This document shows, one piece after another, positions 23,110-35,998 of a stretch of DNA of 64,000 bases (position 1 is its first letter; each line of letters starts with the position of its first letter). The DNA comes from Saxidomus purpurata. Lineage: Eukaryota; Mollusca; Bivalvia; Venerida; Veneridae. The notes under the pieces are model-generated. The model was not told the DNA's origin, did not search any database, and saw only the letters and a program-made list of their open reading frames with translations. Made by a program: the position numbers and the translations under genes. The stretch lies in the NCBI GenBank assembly GCA_022818135.1, contig JAFMSR010000008.1, positions 8,837,895-8,901,894 of the forward strand, written 5' to 3'.

Positions 23110-23800
23110 GAATGTGGCTTTCTTGGGTATCAAAATGTACCCAACAGTTCGGATGTATGCGTCAAATTGCGAATGATTTACTGTTTCCACAAGATCTGTT
23201 CTAATCGAAATCCTGTCATGACTCCTTAAAGTGACATTATGTGCATTTTTTTCAAGTAAAAATCCAGCTGAAAATTGTGTGTGTACAAAAGTGTAGAGAA
23301 AATAATAACTTTTAACCCAATACACCAAACCCTTCCCGCTGCCAGTATGAAAAAATAACTTTCAAAATATTGACTTTCTTATCTGACTGGGAGAATCAAT
23401 TTAAGAAAAGAACAATTGCATGCAGGAGTTGCTTCCCTTCCACTGCCGAAATCTCTACCAACACCAACAACGACACATTCAACTATCATTTTATCAGTCC
23501 GATTTTTTTATATCTAAAGCACCAACTTCAATACTAATGCGGCATAACCTTTAATTTAACACTTTTAAATGCACAGCAACCAAAACTTGCTTTTATAAAA
23601 CTGTCCCCAAAAATACACTTTGTGCAGTAATATGCGCATAATGTCACTTTAAACTGCGGCACAGTTGCGACGAAAACAAGTCAAGAAAGAAATTAAAGAT
23701 TATGCCGCATTAGTATTTGAAGTGCAGAGCTGACCACTGACCACTTAGCAAGTAATTGATAAGATTAATATTGCCCTGCACCTTACAGGCTAGGTTCATC
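23110..23800. repeat. Nested inverted repeat inside the right palindrome arm
   Basis: AAAGTGACATTATGTGCAT near 23229 is inverted near 23634-23653, and ATTAAAGATTATGCCGCATT near 23693 is inverted near 23538. This stretch has no counterpart in the left arm and accounts for the shift in arm register, so it is probably a separate insertion. Confidence 0.6.
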
Positions 23801-26800
23801 AGAAGTGCTGAGAATTTTGTCAATAAAACACAGACTGTAAAGCCCGTTATAGACATAAGTGCGAACATGCTATTTTTTTAAATGAAATGTTGCAGGAGCA
23901 TCAGCTCTGATTTGGCGCACCTGCGACAATTACTTCCCAAAACGGTTAGAGTATGCGCATCTTTTGTTTGCAGGCGAAAAGAAATCGCTCTAATCAATTA
24001 AATACTATGTACGCAATAATAAAATATATTTGCAATGATGTGTCTCAGAAATGATGCTCTTTGCAAAAATAACCTATTATACGACAACTAATCACTAATT
24101 TGAAATGTACATACTTTTGAGATGTTCCCCATAAAATGTTTACAATCTGCCATTCACTATCGCCTTCCGACTTACCTCGCTAATGTCTACTACACGCATA
24201 AGCAAGTGCATTCCCGATCTAAAAGAATGACGCCACACACCATATTCATAAGGCCTTGTCACGATTATATAATCTCTACTGCAAACCCATATCGAATACT
24301 ATTGGACAAAAATCTTGATCAAGAGCACTCGATTGCTCCTTACAACGCTTAAGAGTCTTATACACGGATTCATAAATGGTAGGCTGGGCTAATAGAATGG
24401 GATTGTATACAACATCTTACTTTTTCTGAAGCTTGTCAGGCATTGCTTTTGCATGGAAAACATTTCCAAGTACTTTCATACCTGTTGTCACAGAACATTC
24501 CTAATTTTGCAGTTCTACATCACATCTTTGAGCTAAGCATTTTAGCCTTTTGTTGTTTCTTTCATTTCTGTCTGCTGAGAGGGTGGTGAAAGTAAATATC
24601 ATTAATTCGTGCAGATAAGAAAATGTATTGTACATGCACCATAACACATGTTTAGTGCAAACTTTACTGGTAAGTAGGTTTAGTTATTAACTAGTCGAAA
24701 ATAATTTAATATTTAGTTCGTACATGGACATGTAGGGCACTGTTTACATTGTTAGTTTAGTATTAAGGTAATAAATAAATTGACTCCCAAGTAGCTTACT
24801 GTCCTTGTAAAGACTTTCAGGAATTTGCTTTTATCTTGTCTACCAGTTCCATGTATTAACTCTGACGACAATGTATTGTCTTGAGCTTTTGAAATTTGTT
24901 CATCGTCAGGCATCCTTGACCTTGGTACAATGTACTATTACCATCGAAGCAATGTATTGTCTTGAGCTTTTGAAATTCGTCTACCATCATCAGACATCCT
25001 CCTTGACCTTGATACTATTATCATTGGGGTCATGACATGCGTTGTATGTTTTTAATAAGCAATGAGGGGCATTTCAGTTTTAATATAATTTTACTTAAAT
25101 ACACTGTATCGACTTATCTTAATAATGAAATTGAAAATTGTTATGACTTCATAAATAACTTTAGATAAAAAATTATAACAGTTACTGCAGAAACTCTGTT
25201 TAGACATTTAGCTTTTTCATTATATTATGTATGCAATATGGGCTGGCATTGCAAGAAGAAAGCTTACATTAACATGGTGGGTGGGGTAAACGTACATGTT
25301 ATGTACATGTACTTTCATATGGTGGTTAGCTGTAGTTACTTTAAGAATATCTTTTGATAACATGTACATATATTCTATCTCAAATAAGCTTACTGTCTAC
25401 GGTCAGTTTTGTCAGTGTGTTTATGTTCATACTGAAATTACCAACACATGTAGCAAAAATGTTGATGAAAAATATTAAGTACCCTAACTACATAACACTA
25501 TCTATGTAAAATGTCTATTGTTCAAGTTCTTTTTTATTCAAAGATAATTTGGTACATGCTTGTGCTATATAGACGTGCCATTAAGTAGAAAAATAAAAAG
25601 TTGTATGTATTATAAGTAATGCTATGTATGATGTTTAATGATTTTTATGAATTTTAGGTGATATTGACCTTGAAATGACATTGACCTTGACCTCTGCTGT
25701 TCCAATTTAGTACAATGTCCAAAGCAGTAGTTTTAAAAAAATGTAATCTGTTAAAAAGTTTCCAGTAATATTTATAACAAAAACACTGTCGTATTGTTTT
25801 GGGATTGTAAATGCAGCAAGCGCAATTTATATATTTAAGGGTGGTGGGTGGGGTAATTTCAGTTTTACTTACCATATAAACAATTAATTTTACTTAATTG
25901 ATTTCATTTCAACGGATATAAACCTTTACTTATGTTAAAGTTTAAAGATATGTGTTTAAACATCATTTATATAATGTATCAGCTTTGATATTTGGTAGAC
26001 AGCTTGTTTTTGGTGATTTTTAACTGTTTGACCTTGAAATGATCTTGACCTTGACCCATGCTAATCCAATTTAGTACAAACGAGTCGAAACAGTAGTTTT
26101 AGAAAAAATGTTATTTGTTAATCTGTTTCCAGTAATATTTATAACAAAAACACCGTCGTATTGTATGTGGATTGTAGATGCAGCAAGCGCAAATGAAAGA
26201 TTTTAGGATGGTGGGTGGGGTAATTTTAATTATACTCATCCATATTAACATTTATTTTTACAAAATTGCTTCCATTTCAATGGATATAACCCTATACTTA
26301 TGTAAATGAGTAAAGATATGTGTTTTACAATCATTCATACAAGTTAACAGATTTGATATTTGGTAGAAAGATAATTTTTAGTGTTTTTTTAGTATTTGAC
26401 CTTGAAATGACATTGACCTAAACATTGGCAGACCAAAAGTTGGAAGCAGATTTGTAGCATTGATATTGAGGTATTATGTTAAGTTAAATAGTTTACCATT
26501 CCATGTGCGTTTATAACACTATTTAACATTTAAGTAAAGTAAGGTATTTCTTTATTTTGGTATTGAATTTGACCTTGACCTTTTCCAACTTTCCACCCAA
26601 GGTCAGCAACTCTTATCTACTGTACAATAAACTACAATGTCTCCCAAACATGTTGGTATATAACTCAGCTTGTTACTTTTTTGTGCAACCTTTCTCCTTA
26701 AATAAGCCACTTTTTAGACCTTTGCTGCTCTATTAGTTGAATATCAACATTGTGTCTCATCGCTTTAAAATATTTGGTTGCTGTTTTAATGCGGTCAATC

Positions 26801-27174
26801 AGCATTTACTTTCGTTTGATTACCCGATGTGCGACAGGATTCCCCGAATATCGCCGAGCTGGAGATAGGCACAACTAGGAAAACTGGAAGTCCAATCAGG
26901 CTTAACTGGATGCCCGGACCCAAGGAAGTATAGTAAATATTTGTACAAACTAAATTGTAACCTGATAAAAAAAAACGTCTTGTATATAAAATGCTTTAAA
27001 CTTGATTATAAATTGTTTATAGCGAACTTTATGTTTCTTCCATATTATTTTATTAACAGTAAAAGAGATCGCTGAAATAATGATTGGGGCATTTCCCATA
27101 TTTCATTATACAATTATGTACTTGTTAGGCATTTGATATAATGTGGTATTCACCATATGGAAGTCATATTGACA

Positions 27175-27840
27175 GCCTCACGAGTGGCGCAGCCACGAGT
27201 AAAAATAACTACTTACACGAGTGAAATTATCGTGATATAACATCGATACCAACAATTTTCCTGTTTATTTTATGTCGCAAACTAAGTTTATTTCAATAAA
27301 ATGTCGAAAACAGAGTTTGATAATTTTCACTTAGTGGCCAGTGAGTTTATCGGGATATAATCTACCGTTATATTTCGATAAATAACCGGAAAACATATTA
27401 TAAATAGAGGATAATTGTTGGTTTCGGTATAATATCACGTTATTATTTCACCGAGCGGGCACCAAAACTGATATTTTCACGAGTGGCGCAGCCACGAGTG
27501 AAAATAACTACTTTTGGTGCTCACGAATGAAATTATCCCGATATTACATCGATACCAACAATTTTCCTGTTTATTTTATGTCTATAACTCTACTTTTGTT
27601 GAGATTGGTTTAATAAAATGTCTAAAATCGCGGGAAACGTCATCAGAAAGGATAACAAATATGACGTCATTTTAACGACGTCATCGTCGTATGGTTTCCT
27701 GCGTTCGTAACGCTCGGTATATATTTTGACGTTTAACCGTGTGGAAAACTTTGATAATTTTCACTGAGTGGACAGTGAGTTTATCGGGATATAATTCACC
27801 GTTATAGTTCGATAAAACACCGAAAAACATAAAATAAAGT
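27175..27840. repeat. Two-copy repeat with CGAGTGGCGCAGCCACGAGT palindrome
   Basis: Near-identical blocks at 27180-27410 and 27478-27840 share CGAGTGGCGCAGCCACGAGT, ACATCGATACCAACAATTTT and GAGTTTATCGGGATATAAT. The GTGGCGCAGCCAC core is palindromic. A related GCGGCTGCGCCACTC hairpin loop occurs at 53557-53571. Confidence 0.75.
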
Positions 27841-28479
27841 AGTACTACTAAAATTCTTACTTCTTATGTATTACTACAAAAGAACGTTTATACTATACAG
27901 CGTATTAAGTACTGTAGATTTATACAATGAGAGCATTAATTTAACAGACAAATTTAAGTTTATTGGAATTTTATAATTTGGTAGCGTATAACTTTTAATA
28001 TTCAATTTTATTTTACAGGTATTTATACTGGAATTTTTTATTTGACTATTCGTTCTAAAATATGTTGTTTTATAGTCAGACAATTTAATGACCTTTATTT
28101 TTTAACCAAAATCTGAGAGCGAGCAGCTTTAATATTATCGTCTCCAAATCATTAAGATTACATTAAAGGGTTGGCATTTTTTTCACAGATTCAAAATACT
28201 TTGTCAAAAATCTTCAATCTTATCCGTTGGTCGGTCAAATAATGCATAGAGTTCTAGATCAGTTGTCATTTGTCTTCTTTGCTTCAGAAATATCTGATGC
28301 AACTATAAAGGAAACATTCTTTTTTTTTCGATTTAGTTTATCGAAAAGCGACTCACGTATTTACGATATTGCAAATAAATTTATTACAATGATGAAAAAT
28401 GTATGCATTTCATAAGAAAATAAAAAAGAATTGATAAAAAGAACATACTGTGAAATAAGTAAAATCCCGTTTCATAGAA

Positions 28480-28567
28480 GTAACAAACTGATTAAACTTT
28501 TCACACTGTATCGGCAAAACGCAACGGCTCCAATTTAACGATGCTGCTCCGACTAGCGTAACGACAA
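28480..28567 (+). other. Paralogous block A, left half (split by insertion)
   Basis: CACACTGTATCGGCAAAACG, CTCCAATTTAACGAT and CTCCGACTAGCGTAACGAC closely match block B at 37485-37548. In B the sequence runs on without interruption; here it is broken by the 2.56-kb element that follows and resumes at 31131. Confidence 0.8.
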
Positions 28568-29026
28568 GGTATGACTTCACTAAATCGGTGGGACTTGGAA
28601 CCAGCCAATTTGTGTAGGGAACTTGCGGACCTATTAGATATCTGTGGTCTCTGATTGGTTTAAAATGATTAGTAGCACTAAAGTTTTCTAGAATTAAAAT
28701 CGAAAGTACAATGGTTGAAACATAAGAAAAAAATAGTTTATTAATTTTCTGATTAATTTTACGGTGTTCTGTGGCTATCTGAAAATATTGAATTTTTTGA
28801 CAGAATGTAAACAAAAATCCTTCAGACGAGGGGGTGATGTCCTACTGGTGCAATTTTCGGCTATAAAGTATCACTATATGTATATAAAAAAGGGCATTTT
28901 TGGGTGTGACTAAGGTGGTTCTACAGATTTATTGGGGTGTAACTACTCAACGAATGTTTTGGTATGCGGACCGTGCTTAAATGTTATACAGTAAGTCTAT
29001 GGAAAAAGATTTAGTGTAGTCATACC
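28568..29026. repeat. Left direct terminal repeat (LTR-like)
   Basis: 459 bp, bounded by GGTATGACT and AGTCATACC. It contains a TATA-like stretch (TATGTATATAAAAAAGG, about 28877-28893), as an LTR promoter would. Confidence 0.8.
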
Positions 29027-30672
29027 TAAATATAACTAAGAAATCGACGGTTCATGTGTTCTTTGAGTTCATTGTAGACGTGGTTCTGTATCAAAATTGG
29101 TTAATTTGGTAACCGTTATATTTTAAAGATGTGTTGAACAGACGATGACAACTTTTCTGATATATTTTATGAAAATTAAGGTTCTAAATGAGCCCCTAGT
29201 CAGTTTAGGAAGACTCTGGTTGTTTAAATTTGCTGTGGTCATGTGAATACAAACTGAAGATATGTCAGAGTACATTTTGCATCTCTAACTTTGTGAATTC
29301 TCAGACTAAAATGCAGGTATGGTTACATGGCTTCTATATATGGGACCAGTAGCGGAGAATGCAGAGAAAGAATAGGCAAGGGCAGTTAATGTGTTGTTAA
29401 TAGAGGAGTGAAACGTGGTAAATAATTCTTAAATAGTCATTTACACAGTATATCATGAAGCTGCTTATGCACGGATTTCAGTAAATGAAGTGAATGTAAT
29501 GATGAAATCGTGTTGTTTAGGCCTGTAACTTAATCTCAGAATACCCTGACCGGTAAAAGTTGCTGCGGTAATTCTTCCCTTTCAGTAAATAAGTCATTGC
29601 CGTATGATCCTAGTGCTGCTAACGTAGCAGACAAGCATATTTATGTAAACAAGGTTTGTTTGATAGGTCTAGTCGTCATGAAATTGTCTATAAATAGTGT
29701 TTAAAGTGTAATTTAACAAAATTCGACGTAATTCTAATCACGAAGGGCGGCAAAATATCCGTGCACACACAGGGAAGATCAAAACTGATTTTGAATTACC
29801 TCCCTTTAATTACAAAAACCCGTAAAACCCAATTTTTGATGGAATCTGTTAATTTTTTGTAGCTATTTTGTTGTTTTTCATAAAATTGTATATGCACTTC
29901 GTTAGTAATGCATCATTTCTTGACGTTTTGGGCAGTTTGGTCTCAGAAATATTGATATCATGCTAAACATTTGTCATAAAATACGTGTTTTTTGGCCTTA
30001 GATCGATCCTTCACGCCATTTATCGTCTATTTGTATTAAAATGGCATGTCTGCGTTATTATTTCTTATTTTGAATAGAAAAGATGCACAATAGAAGTATT
30101 CGGTTTGTTACGGCTCATGGTGTAAGCGTTAGAAATTCAAATACTTTGTTGACTTTTCTGAAATTTGGGCACCGTGAATGTCCATATAGATATAAAATGT
30201 ATGGTTATTACCGATTAAGCTTGTTAAAACGGTATGTTTCTGTAGAGCCTTTATTCCAGTGGACATTTTGATGTTACTTTTAATTACATTCTGCTTTTCA
30301 AATAACTTTTTTTGTGTTAAATAAGACAAATTTTCTTCAAAATTCAGAATTTGGGAAGGAGGTGGGTTAAATCAATAAGGCATTGCTGGAAGAGTATAGG
30401 GTTTATCAGTCAAATACGCACGCATATATGTTGAGTAAACATGCTGTTCTTTGTCCTGTCAAATTTTGGACTTTGCAAATAAAAGCATAAGCAGATGACA
30501 ACAGATCATCAGCCATACACGAAATGGTCTTGACCTGGTGATATATATGGATGCATAATTTCCATCTCGTTGATATGCTGTCTAAACCAAAGCTATTTTC
30601 TGGTCCGGAAATGATCCTTTTATAATCCAAAACAGTTTCAAGTACATATAAAAGCATTGGTTTTCATTTTTA

Positions 30673-31130
30673 GGTATGACTTCACTAAATCGGTGGGACT
30701 TGGAACCAGCCAATTTGTGTAGGGAACTTGCGGACCTATTAGATATCTGTGGTCTCTGATTGGTTTAAAATGATTAGTAGCACTAAAGTTTTCTAGAATT
30801 AAAATCGAAAGTACAATGGTTGAACATAAGAAAAAAATAGTTTATTAATTTTCTGATTAATTTTACGGTGTTCTGTGGCTATCTGAAAATATTGAATTTT
30901 TTGACAGAATGTAAACAAAAATCCTTCAGACGAGGGGGTGATGTCCTACTGGTGCAATTTTCGGCTATAAAGTATCACTATATGTATATAAAAAAGGGCA
31001 TTTTTGGGTGTGACTAAGGTGGTTCTACAGATTTATTGGGGTGTAACTACTCAACGAATGTTTTGGTATGCGGACCGTGCTTAAATGTTATACAGTAAGT
31101 CTACGGAAAAAGATTTAGTGTAGTCATACC
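30673..31130. repeat. Right direct terminal repeat (LTR-like)
   Basis: 458 bp and nearly identical to 28568-29026. The visible differences are one missing A (GGTTGAACATAAG) and TACGG for TATGG. Such similarity implies recent insertion or recent conversion. Confidence 0.8.
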
Positions 31131-31510
31131 ACAAGGCTCCAACTAAACATGGCCGATTTCATAAACAAAACGCACGTGAGTATAACAGATTCGTGTATTT
31201 TTTATAGTTATTCGCAAATTCTGATGAAATGAATACTCTTACGGAATGCCCACACCTGTCCTGCATGACCGTAGCTTGTCGGCTTTTTCAGACATCCGTG
31301 CGTGTGAAAGTAATGCAAATTGAATGCCGAGAATTCAACGGTTAACAGTGCGAAAACATACCAAAATGCATAGATTTTGCACAAAATTAGCGAAGTTAAG
31401 GTGTTTAGGATAAAATAAATGCACTGGCATGTTACTTTTGGTCAAATCTCGTAAGATTATACTCGTAGTTTACCGATCTGGTTTTTCTATTGGCAAACGG
31501 TATAGTCTCT
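31131..31510 (+). other. Paralogous block A, right half
   Basis: After ACAAGGCTCC comes a short first-exon-like stretch. A long non-coding match to 38930-39190 follows (CCTGCATGACCGTAGCT, GCGTGTGAAAGTAATGCAA, ATGCATGGATTTTGC-like). In the second copy this part is separated from its left half by the TIR element at 37635-38924. Confidence 0.78.
31149..31175 (+). CDS. Orphan first coding exon A
   Basis: ATG starts MADFINKTH and runs directly into a consensus donor GTGAGT. The paralog at 37563 encodes MADLVNKTK with donor GTCAGT. Conserved start, length (27 bp, phase 0) and donor argue that this was a real first exon. No second exon was found downstream, so it may be a pseudogene remnant. Confidence 0.4.
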
Positions 31511-31661
31511 GAAGTACATTGACCACACAGCATGGCCGCTGAAATCGGCACTCCTTCCATAGAATTGTTATTGATATTCAAGGATATGTAAAATAGGCGC
31601 TTAGTACCCGCATACTAATACAATTTACTTACGTGATTCTCGTGTTTCTTATAAAAATCTT

Positions 31662-31752
31662 TCACTGGTTGCACGTGCAGATGGGAATATCTGGCGAGAG
31701 GGTAACTGTTACCCGAGAGCCGGATATTCTCATCTGCACGTGCAGCCAGTGA
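31662..31752. repeat. Hairpin with arms of about 34 bp
   Basis: TCACTGGTTGCACGTGCAGA at the left is inverted as TCTGCACGTGCAGCCAGTGA at the right, and the inner TGGGAATATC / GATATTCTCA also pair around a loop of about 23 bp. It is MITE-like. Confidence 0.85.
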
Positions 31753-31759
31753 TAAATTC

Positions 31760-33236
31760 TTTTTCTTGCATACCATATTCGACAAATAGTTATTAGCTGA
31801 AATAAAATAAAAGTAATGACTTATATTTACGCGCTATATTCTTGTAGTAATGTATGAATTTACAAATTCATTCATAAAAGTAGTTCATTCTGACGTCATT
31901 AAGTCATCTTGCATCAGGGGGTGTAAGATGATATTTTCCAGCACTGGCAACAACTGCAGATATCCCGATCTGGTATGCAAGAAAATGTTTTCTTGGTTTA
32001 GGCCTGAAACTCGATACAGATTTATCATGGTTACTAGTCTAACAGATAAGCCTGCCAGAAGCAGAAATTCCCTAAAACCTGATAAGAGCAATAAAATCAG
32101 TAAAACAGTTAACACTTCAGCATGGTTTCCTGGCAAATGGTTCTGAACAGGCAATTATTTATTACTGCTGGTCAGTTTGACCATAGGATATTTTAAGATA
32201 TTATTTACAAAAATATGTGCCTCTTGGAATTTGCTACTGCCACACTCAGATAATAGATAATAAATCACAAGTGGTCAAGCAGCTAGAAACCACAAGAAGA
32301 CATTTGAAATTCCACAGTCAATAAAACAGTAATTATCTTGATAACCGCATGCTGTGTATTGTGGTCAGCTATAATCAGGCTTATCACAGGTAATCTCTAG
32401 GATGAACAGGCTTGTACGTGCAACTGTTACCAATGTTTTACAATGGAAAAATGGGAAGACCCAGAAAAACCAAAACGCAAGTAACTGTACTAAAAGTTAG
32501 CACCTCAGTAGGATTCCTAATTATACCCTAGTAATGACCCCATATTCTTCTCATATATCATCTTCCCACATCTGTTTAGGTCAAGCTTATCAGATACAGG
32601 GCATGATTAAATTATAACATTTATTCTATGAATCACAAGAAAGTCTAAATGTAGTTAAAAACAATTATTTAGGCTCTTTTTTCCTAAAATGCAATGATTA
32701 CTAAGTAATACAAGAAATGAAGGAAAACATGCAAAAATTAATTTGTACTTTAATTTAGCTATTTCAACTATTTCTCGTTTTTGCAGATATAAACAGGTGC
32801 TATTTCAAGATTTAATATCAGTTTCTGCTAGAGTAGTTAAAAATACAATGAAAATCTAAGTCTGCACAAACAACAAAGTAGGCCTATTATCAAAATGCCT
32901 GTAAAGTAATAATGATGCGGTCTTGGTTCAAAATGCCTTTTTTATTTTTCGGTGCTGTTTACAGATAGTACAATACATGTACATTGAATATGGGCAATAT
33001 AAATTTGATATCAATCATAATTTCAGCTATGTTTAATTAAATTAATAGTATAAATTTCACTATCAGCTGAAAAGTATGTATTTAAAAATTACGTTCACAC
33101 ATAAATTAATATAACAACCATTGTGATCTACTATATGTTACTTTTAGTTGATATATTTTCATTAGCACGTATTTCTACAAAAACGTCCGATATTATTGGA
33201 AATTACTCCGGATATGCACATAACAAGTCCGACAGA
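31760..33236. other. No gene seen
   Basis: ORFs at 31850-32154 overlap on opposite strands, with no splice or domain support. The rest is AT-rich and unremarkable. Confidence 0.4.
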
Positions 33237-33243
33237 GAAAAGT

Positions 33244-33663
33244 ACGAAAGACCGGTGGTGACATTTCAATTTCAAGACTTCACGATTTCTGAGTAAGAAT
33301 TCGTGAAGTAGAAATCATGAAGTATTTAAATGAAATCGAGAATTCTTGAAATTGTGAAATAATGAAATATTGAAATCTTGAATTAATGAATGATTGAAAT
33401 ATGGAAATCGTGAATATATATTTTTTGCGTTCAATACTTCACGATTTCACGATTTCAATATTTCAATTATTCAATATTTCACAACTTCATAAGTTCACGA
33501 TTTCCATATTTCAATTATTCATAAATTCAAGATTTCAATACTTCATTATTTCACAATTTCAAGAATTCTCGATTTCATTTAAATATTTCATGTTTTCTAC
33601 TTCACGAATTCATACTCAGAAATCGTGGTCTTGAAATTGAAATGTCACCACTGGTCTTTCGTA
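33244..33663. mobile_element. 420-bp foldback element, TACGAAAG termini, 6-bp target duplication
   Basis: Ends TACGAAAGACC and GGTCTTTCGTA; the arms pair along most of their length (GGTGACATTTCAATTTCAAG with its complement). They consist largely of degenerate GAAAT/ATTTC-rich short tandem units. Direct repeat GAAAAG at 33238-33243 and 33664-33669 is the target-site duplication. Termini and duplication length match the element at 39360-40914. Confidence 0.85.
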
Positions 33664-33669
33664 GAAAAG

Positions 33670-34880
33670 TATCCAATCGTCGTGCACAGGCCCGTGTTCA
33701 CTGTTATGAAAGTCGAAACAACATAGTTTGGTTATCTAAAATAATTGTACTAGAATTCATTTCATTATAATAAGAGTACATTTATATTTTGTATTCAAGT
33801 GTCATATAGATATGAACATGTTAATTAACTAATATAATCATTAAAATTATTCTTGGTTTAATTGTTTTTAAAGTAAGAATTCCTTTAACTACATAGTTCT
33901 ATGTAAGAACTTACAATGTTTGTAAGTTTTCAATCTGAAATTGAATTAAATCAGAGATTTTCTCATGTACTGTAAGCCTCTTTCTCGTATCTGCCCCTTT
34001 CTCGGATCTGCTGTCTTAAAACCTGACTTTGTGCAAGTATTTTCTTTTTTGGCTATACTTAAGGCACGGACATCATCATAGAAATATTAGAACCCCTAAG
34101 TTTTTTTGGTGCGTCTATGTTTCATAAGGTCCTCATACATTTGTTTGTTCAGGTAGTACCGTTCATCTTGAAAGGTAATCAACATGTTTCTAAAGTCACT
34201 GTTCTGTAACATAAATTTGCAAAAAGTATCATGTGACACTGTAATGTTGATACATAACTTTGTTTTTTTTTCATAATACATGATAAATTATTGATGCATA
34301 CATAAAGTGAATTCCAGGACCATTATAAGACGGAAAAACTGGAATCAGATAAATAAACAATTCCTCATTATATTTGCAGAGCAAGAAATGAAATTATGTA
34401 AACAAAAAATAAGAAGCTTAACATGTATAGGGAAAGCATATGCAATATTGATATAGAAATATTAAACAGATATTTTGAAAAGTCATCACGTTATGGAGTA
34501 ACATTTTATAATCAAAGCGCTGTGAGCGCTGAAGGCCTGGGGGCTATAGGTTAACTCCCCCAAAAAACAACTTTTGACCTACGTGTTTTGCCCTGAATCT
34601 TACCCGTAAAGCGCGGGTCGAAATGTGCAGAGGACGAAATTCAATATATGACACAGAATTAATGATTCACAAATATATGGGTGGCAGGGAAGTTTGTTTT
34701 ATTATAAAACGTACGTTAAATGAAAAATAATCACATAATCAACATTATAAAATGTTTAAGCCAATAAAAATAATTCTATCTGCGCTTTGTACAACTTCAA
34801 GCGATATGATCTGATGATGTGGATCGAATTTTATTGTGTACCAAGTACCAAGGACAAGACCTTGAAACAGAAATAAACAA
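33670..34880. other. No gene seen
   Basis: AT-rich. The single minus-strand ORF at 34096-34281 has no recognisable features. Confidence 0.4.
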
Positions 34881-35998
34881 GAGGGCCTAGATGGCCCTAT
34901 ATCGCTCACCTTGGTACAAGTCCACTTGCCTGGTGGAAGATCACTAGATAATGTTATATACCAAATAAGTTTTCCTATATACGCCTTTGTAAAACAAATG
35001 ATCCCCCACGGGCAAGGTCAATTTTGACCCCAGGGGCATAATTTGAACAAACTTTGAAGAGGTCTACTAGGCAATGCTACATGCCAAATATCTATGCTCT
35101 GATCTTGTGGTTTCAGAGAAAAAGATTTTTTAAAGTTTTCCCTATATAAGCCTATGTAAAACTAAGTGACCCCCGGTGCGGGGTCAATTTTGACCCGGGG
35201 GTCATAATTTGAACAATCTTGGTAGAGGTCCACTAGCCAATGCTACATGCCAAATATCTAAGCTCTAGGCCTTGTGGTTTCAAACAAGAAGATTATTAAA
35301 GTTTTTACTATATAAGTCTATGACCCCCCGTGCGGGGTCAATTTTGATCCGAGGGTCATAATTTGAACAAACTTGGTAGAGGTCCACTAGCTAATGCTAC
35401 ATTCCAAATATCTAAGCTCTATGCCTTGTGGTTTCAGAGAAGAAGATTTTTAAAGTTTTTCCTACATAAGCCTATGTAAAACTAAGCGACCCCCGTGCGG
35501 GGTCAATTTTGATCCGGGGCTCATAATTTGAACAATCTTGGTAGAGGTCCACTAGCCAATGCTACATGCCAAATATCTAAGCTCTAGGCCTTGTGGTTTC
35601 AGAGGAGAAGATTTTTAAACTTTTTCCTATATATTCCTATGCAAAACAAAGTGACCACCCCCACGGGGTCAATTTTGATCCGGGGGTCATAATTTGCACA
35701 ATCTTGGTAGAGGTCGACTAGACAATGCTACATGCCAAATATCAAAGCTCTAGGCCTTGTGGTTTCAGAGAAGAAGATTTTTAAAGTTTTTCCTATTTGT
35801 TGCCATAGCAACCAGAGTTCTGCATTGAATGGAATTCTTTGAACAATTTTGGTAGAGTTTCATGCAAGAAACATTCCTGCATAGTATTATCAACGTTGGC
35901 CTAGAGGTTTCAGAGGAGATGTCATTTGAATCAAAATGTTGACGGACGACGGACAACGGACAATCATCGATCAGAAAAGCTCACCCTGGCGTAGCCAG
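34880..35998. repeat. Tandem repeat, about 160-180 bp, six units
   Basis: Units contain GGTAGAGGTCCACTAG, CAATGCTACATGCCAAATAT, GCCTTGTGGTTTCAGAGAAG, CCTATATAAGCCTATG and TGCGGGGTCAATTTTGA. The block starts GCCCTATATCGCTCACC and ends GACGGACGACGGACAACG then AGCTCACCCTGGCGTAG. The same family occurs at 56930-57300 and 60655-61215. Confidence 0.85.

Larger units (their letters stand above)
18985..26685. repeat. Giant imperfect palindrome, 7.7 kb
   Basis: The left arm, starting near GCACTAAAAAGTAACAAGCT, is matched in reverse complement by the right arm ending near AGCTTGTTACTTTTTTGTGC. Paired landmarks include 19455-19530 with 26140-26215 (CCCACCCACCATCC and ATACAATACGACAGTG) and 20205-20245 with 25265-25310. 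They also include 21995-22310 with 23900-24190 and 22545-22575 with 23075-23105. Most pair sums give a centre of 22.83-22.84 kb; the inner pair is offset by an insertion of roughly 0.5 kb in the right arm between 23.1 and 23.9 kb. The left arm is longer in its middle part (20.4-21.9 kb). No intact transposase is visible. Confidence 0.85.
28568..31130. mobile_element. 2.56-kb element with 459-bp direct terminal repeats and ACAA duplication
   Basis: Terminal direct repeats at 28568-29026 and 30673-31130 differ by only one indel and one or two substitutions. Each begins GGTATGACT and ends AGTCATACC, an inverted pair that extends to 17 of 18 matches. The 4 bp ACAA flank both sides (28564-28567, 31131-31134), and block B at 37.5 kb shows the uninterrupted site. 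The interior (1.65 kb) has no gag/pol-like ORF, no obvious tRNA primer site after the left repeat and no polypurine tract before the right repeat. It resembles a non-autonomous LTR element (TRIM/LARD type), but the termini are not TG...CA. Confidence 0.8.

Noticed and set aside
28410..28814. 134-residue minus-strand ORF
   Set aside because: It runs across the border of the LTR-like element into block A, so it is a chance joining of two sequences.
28568..31130. Canonical LTR retrotransposon
   Set aside because: No TG...CA ends, primer-binding site, polypurine tract or gag/pol frame was visible, so it is described only as LTR-like.
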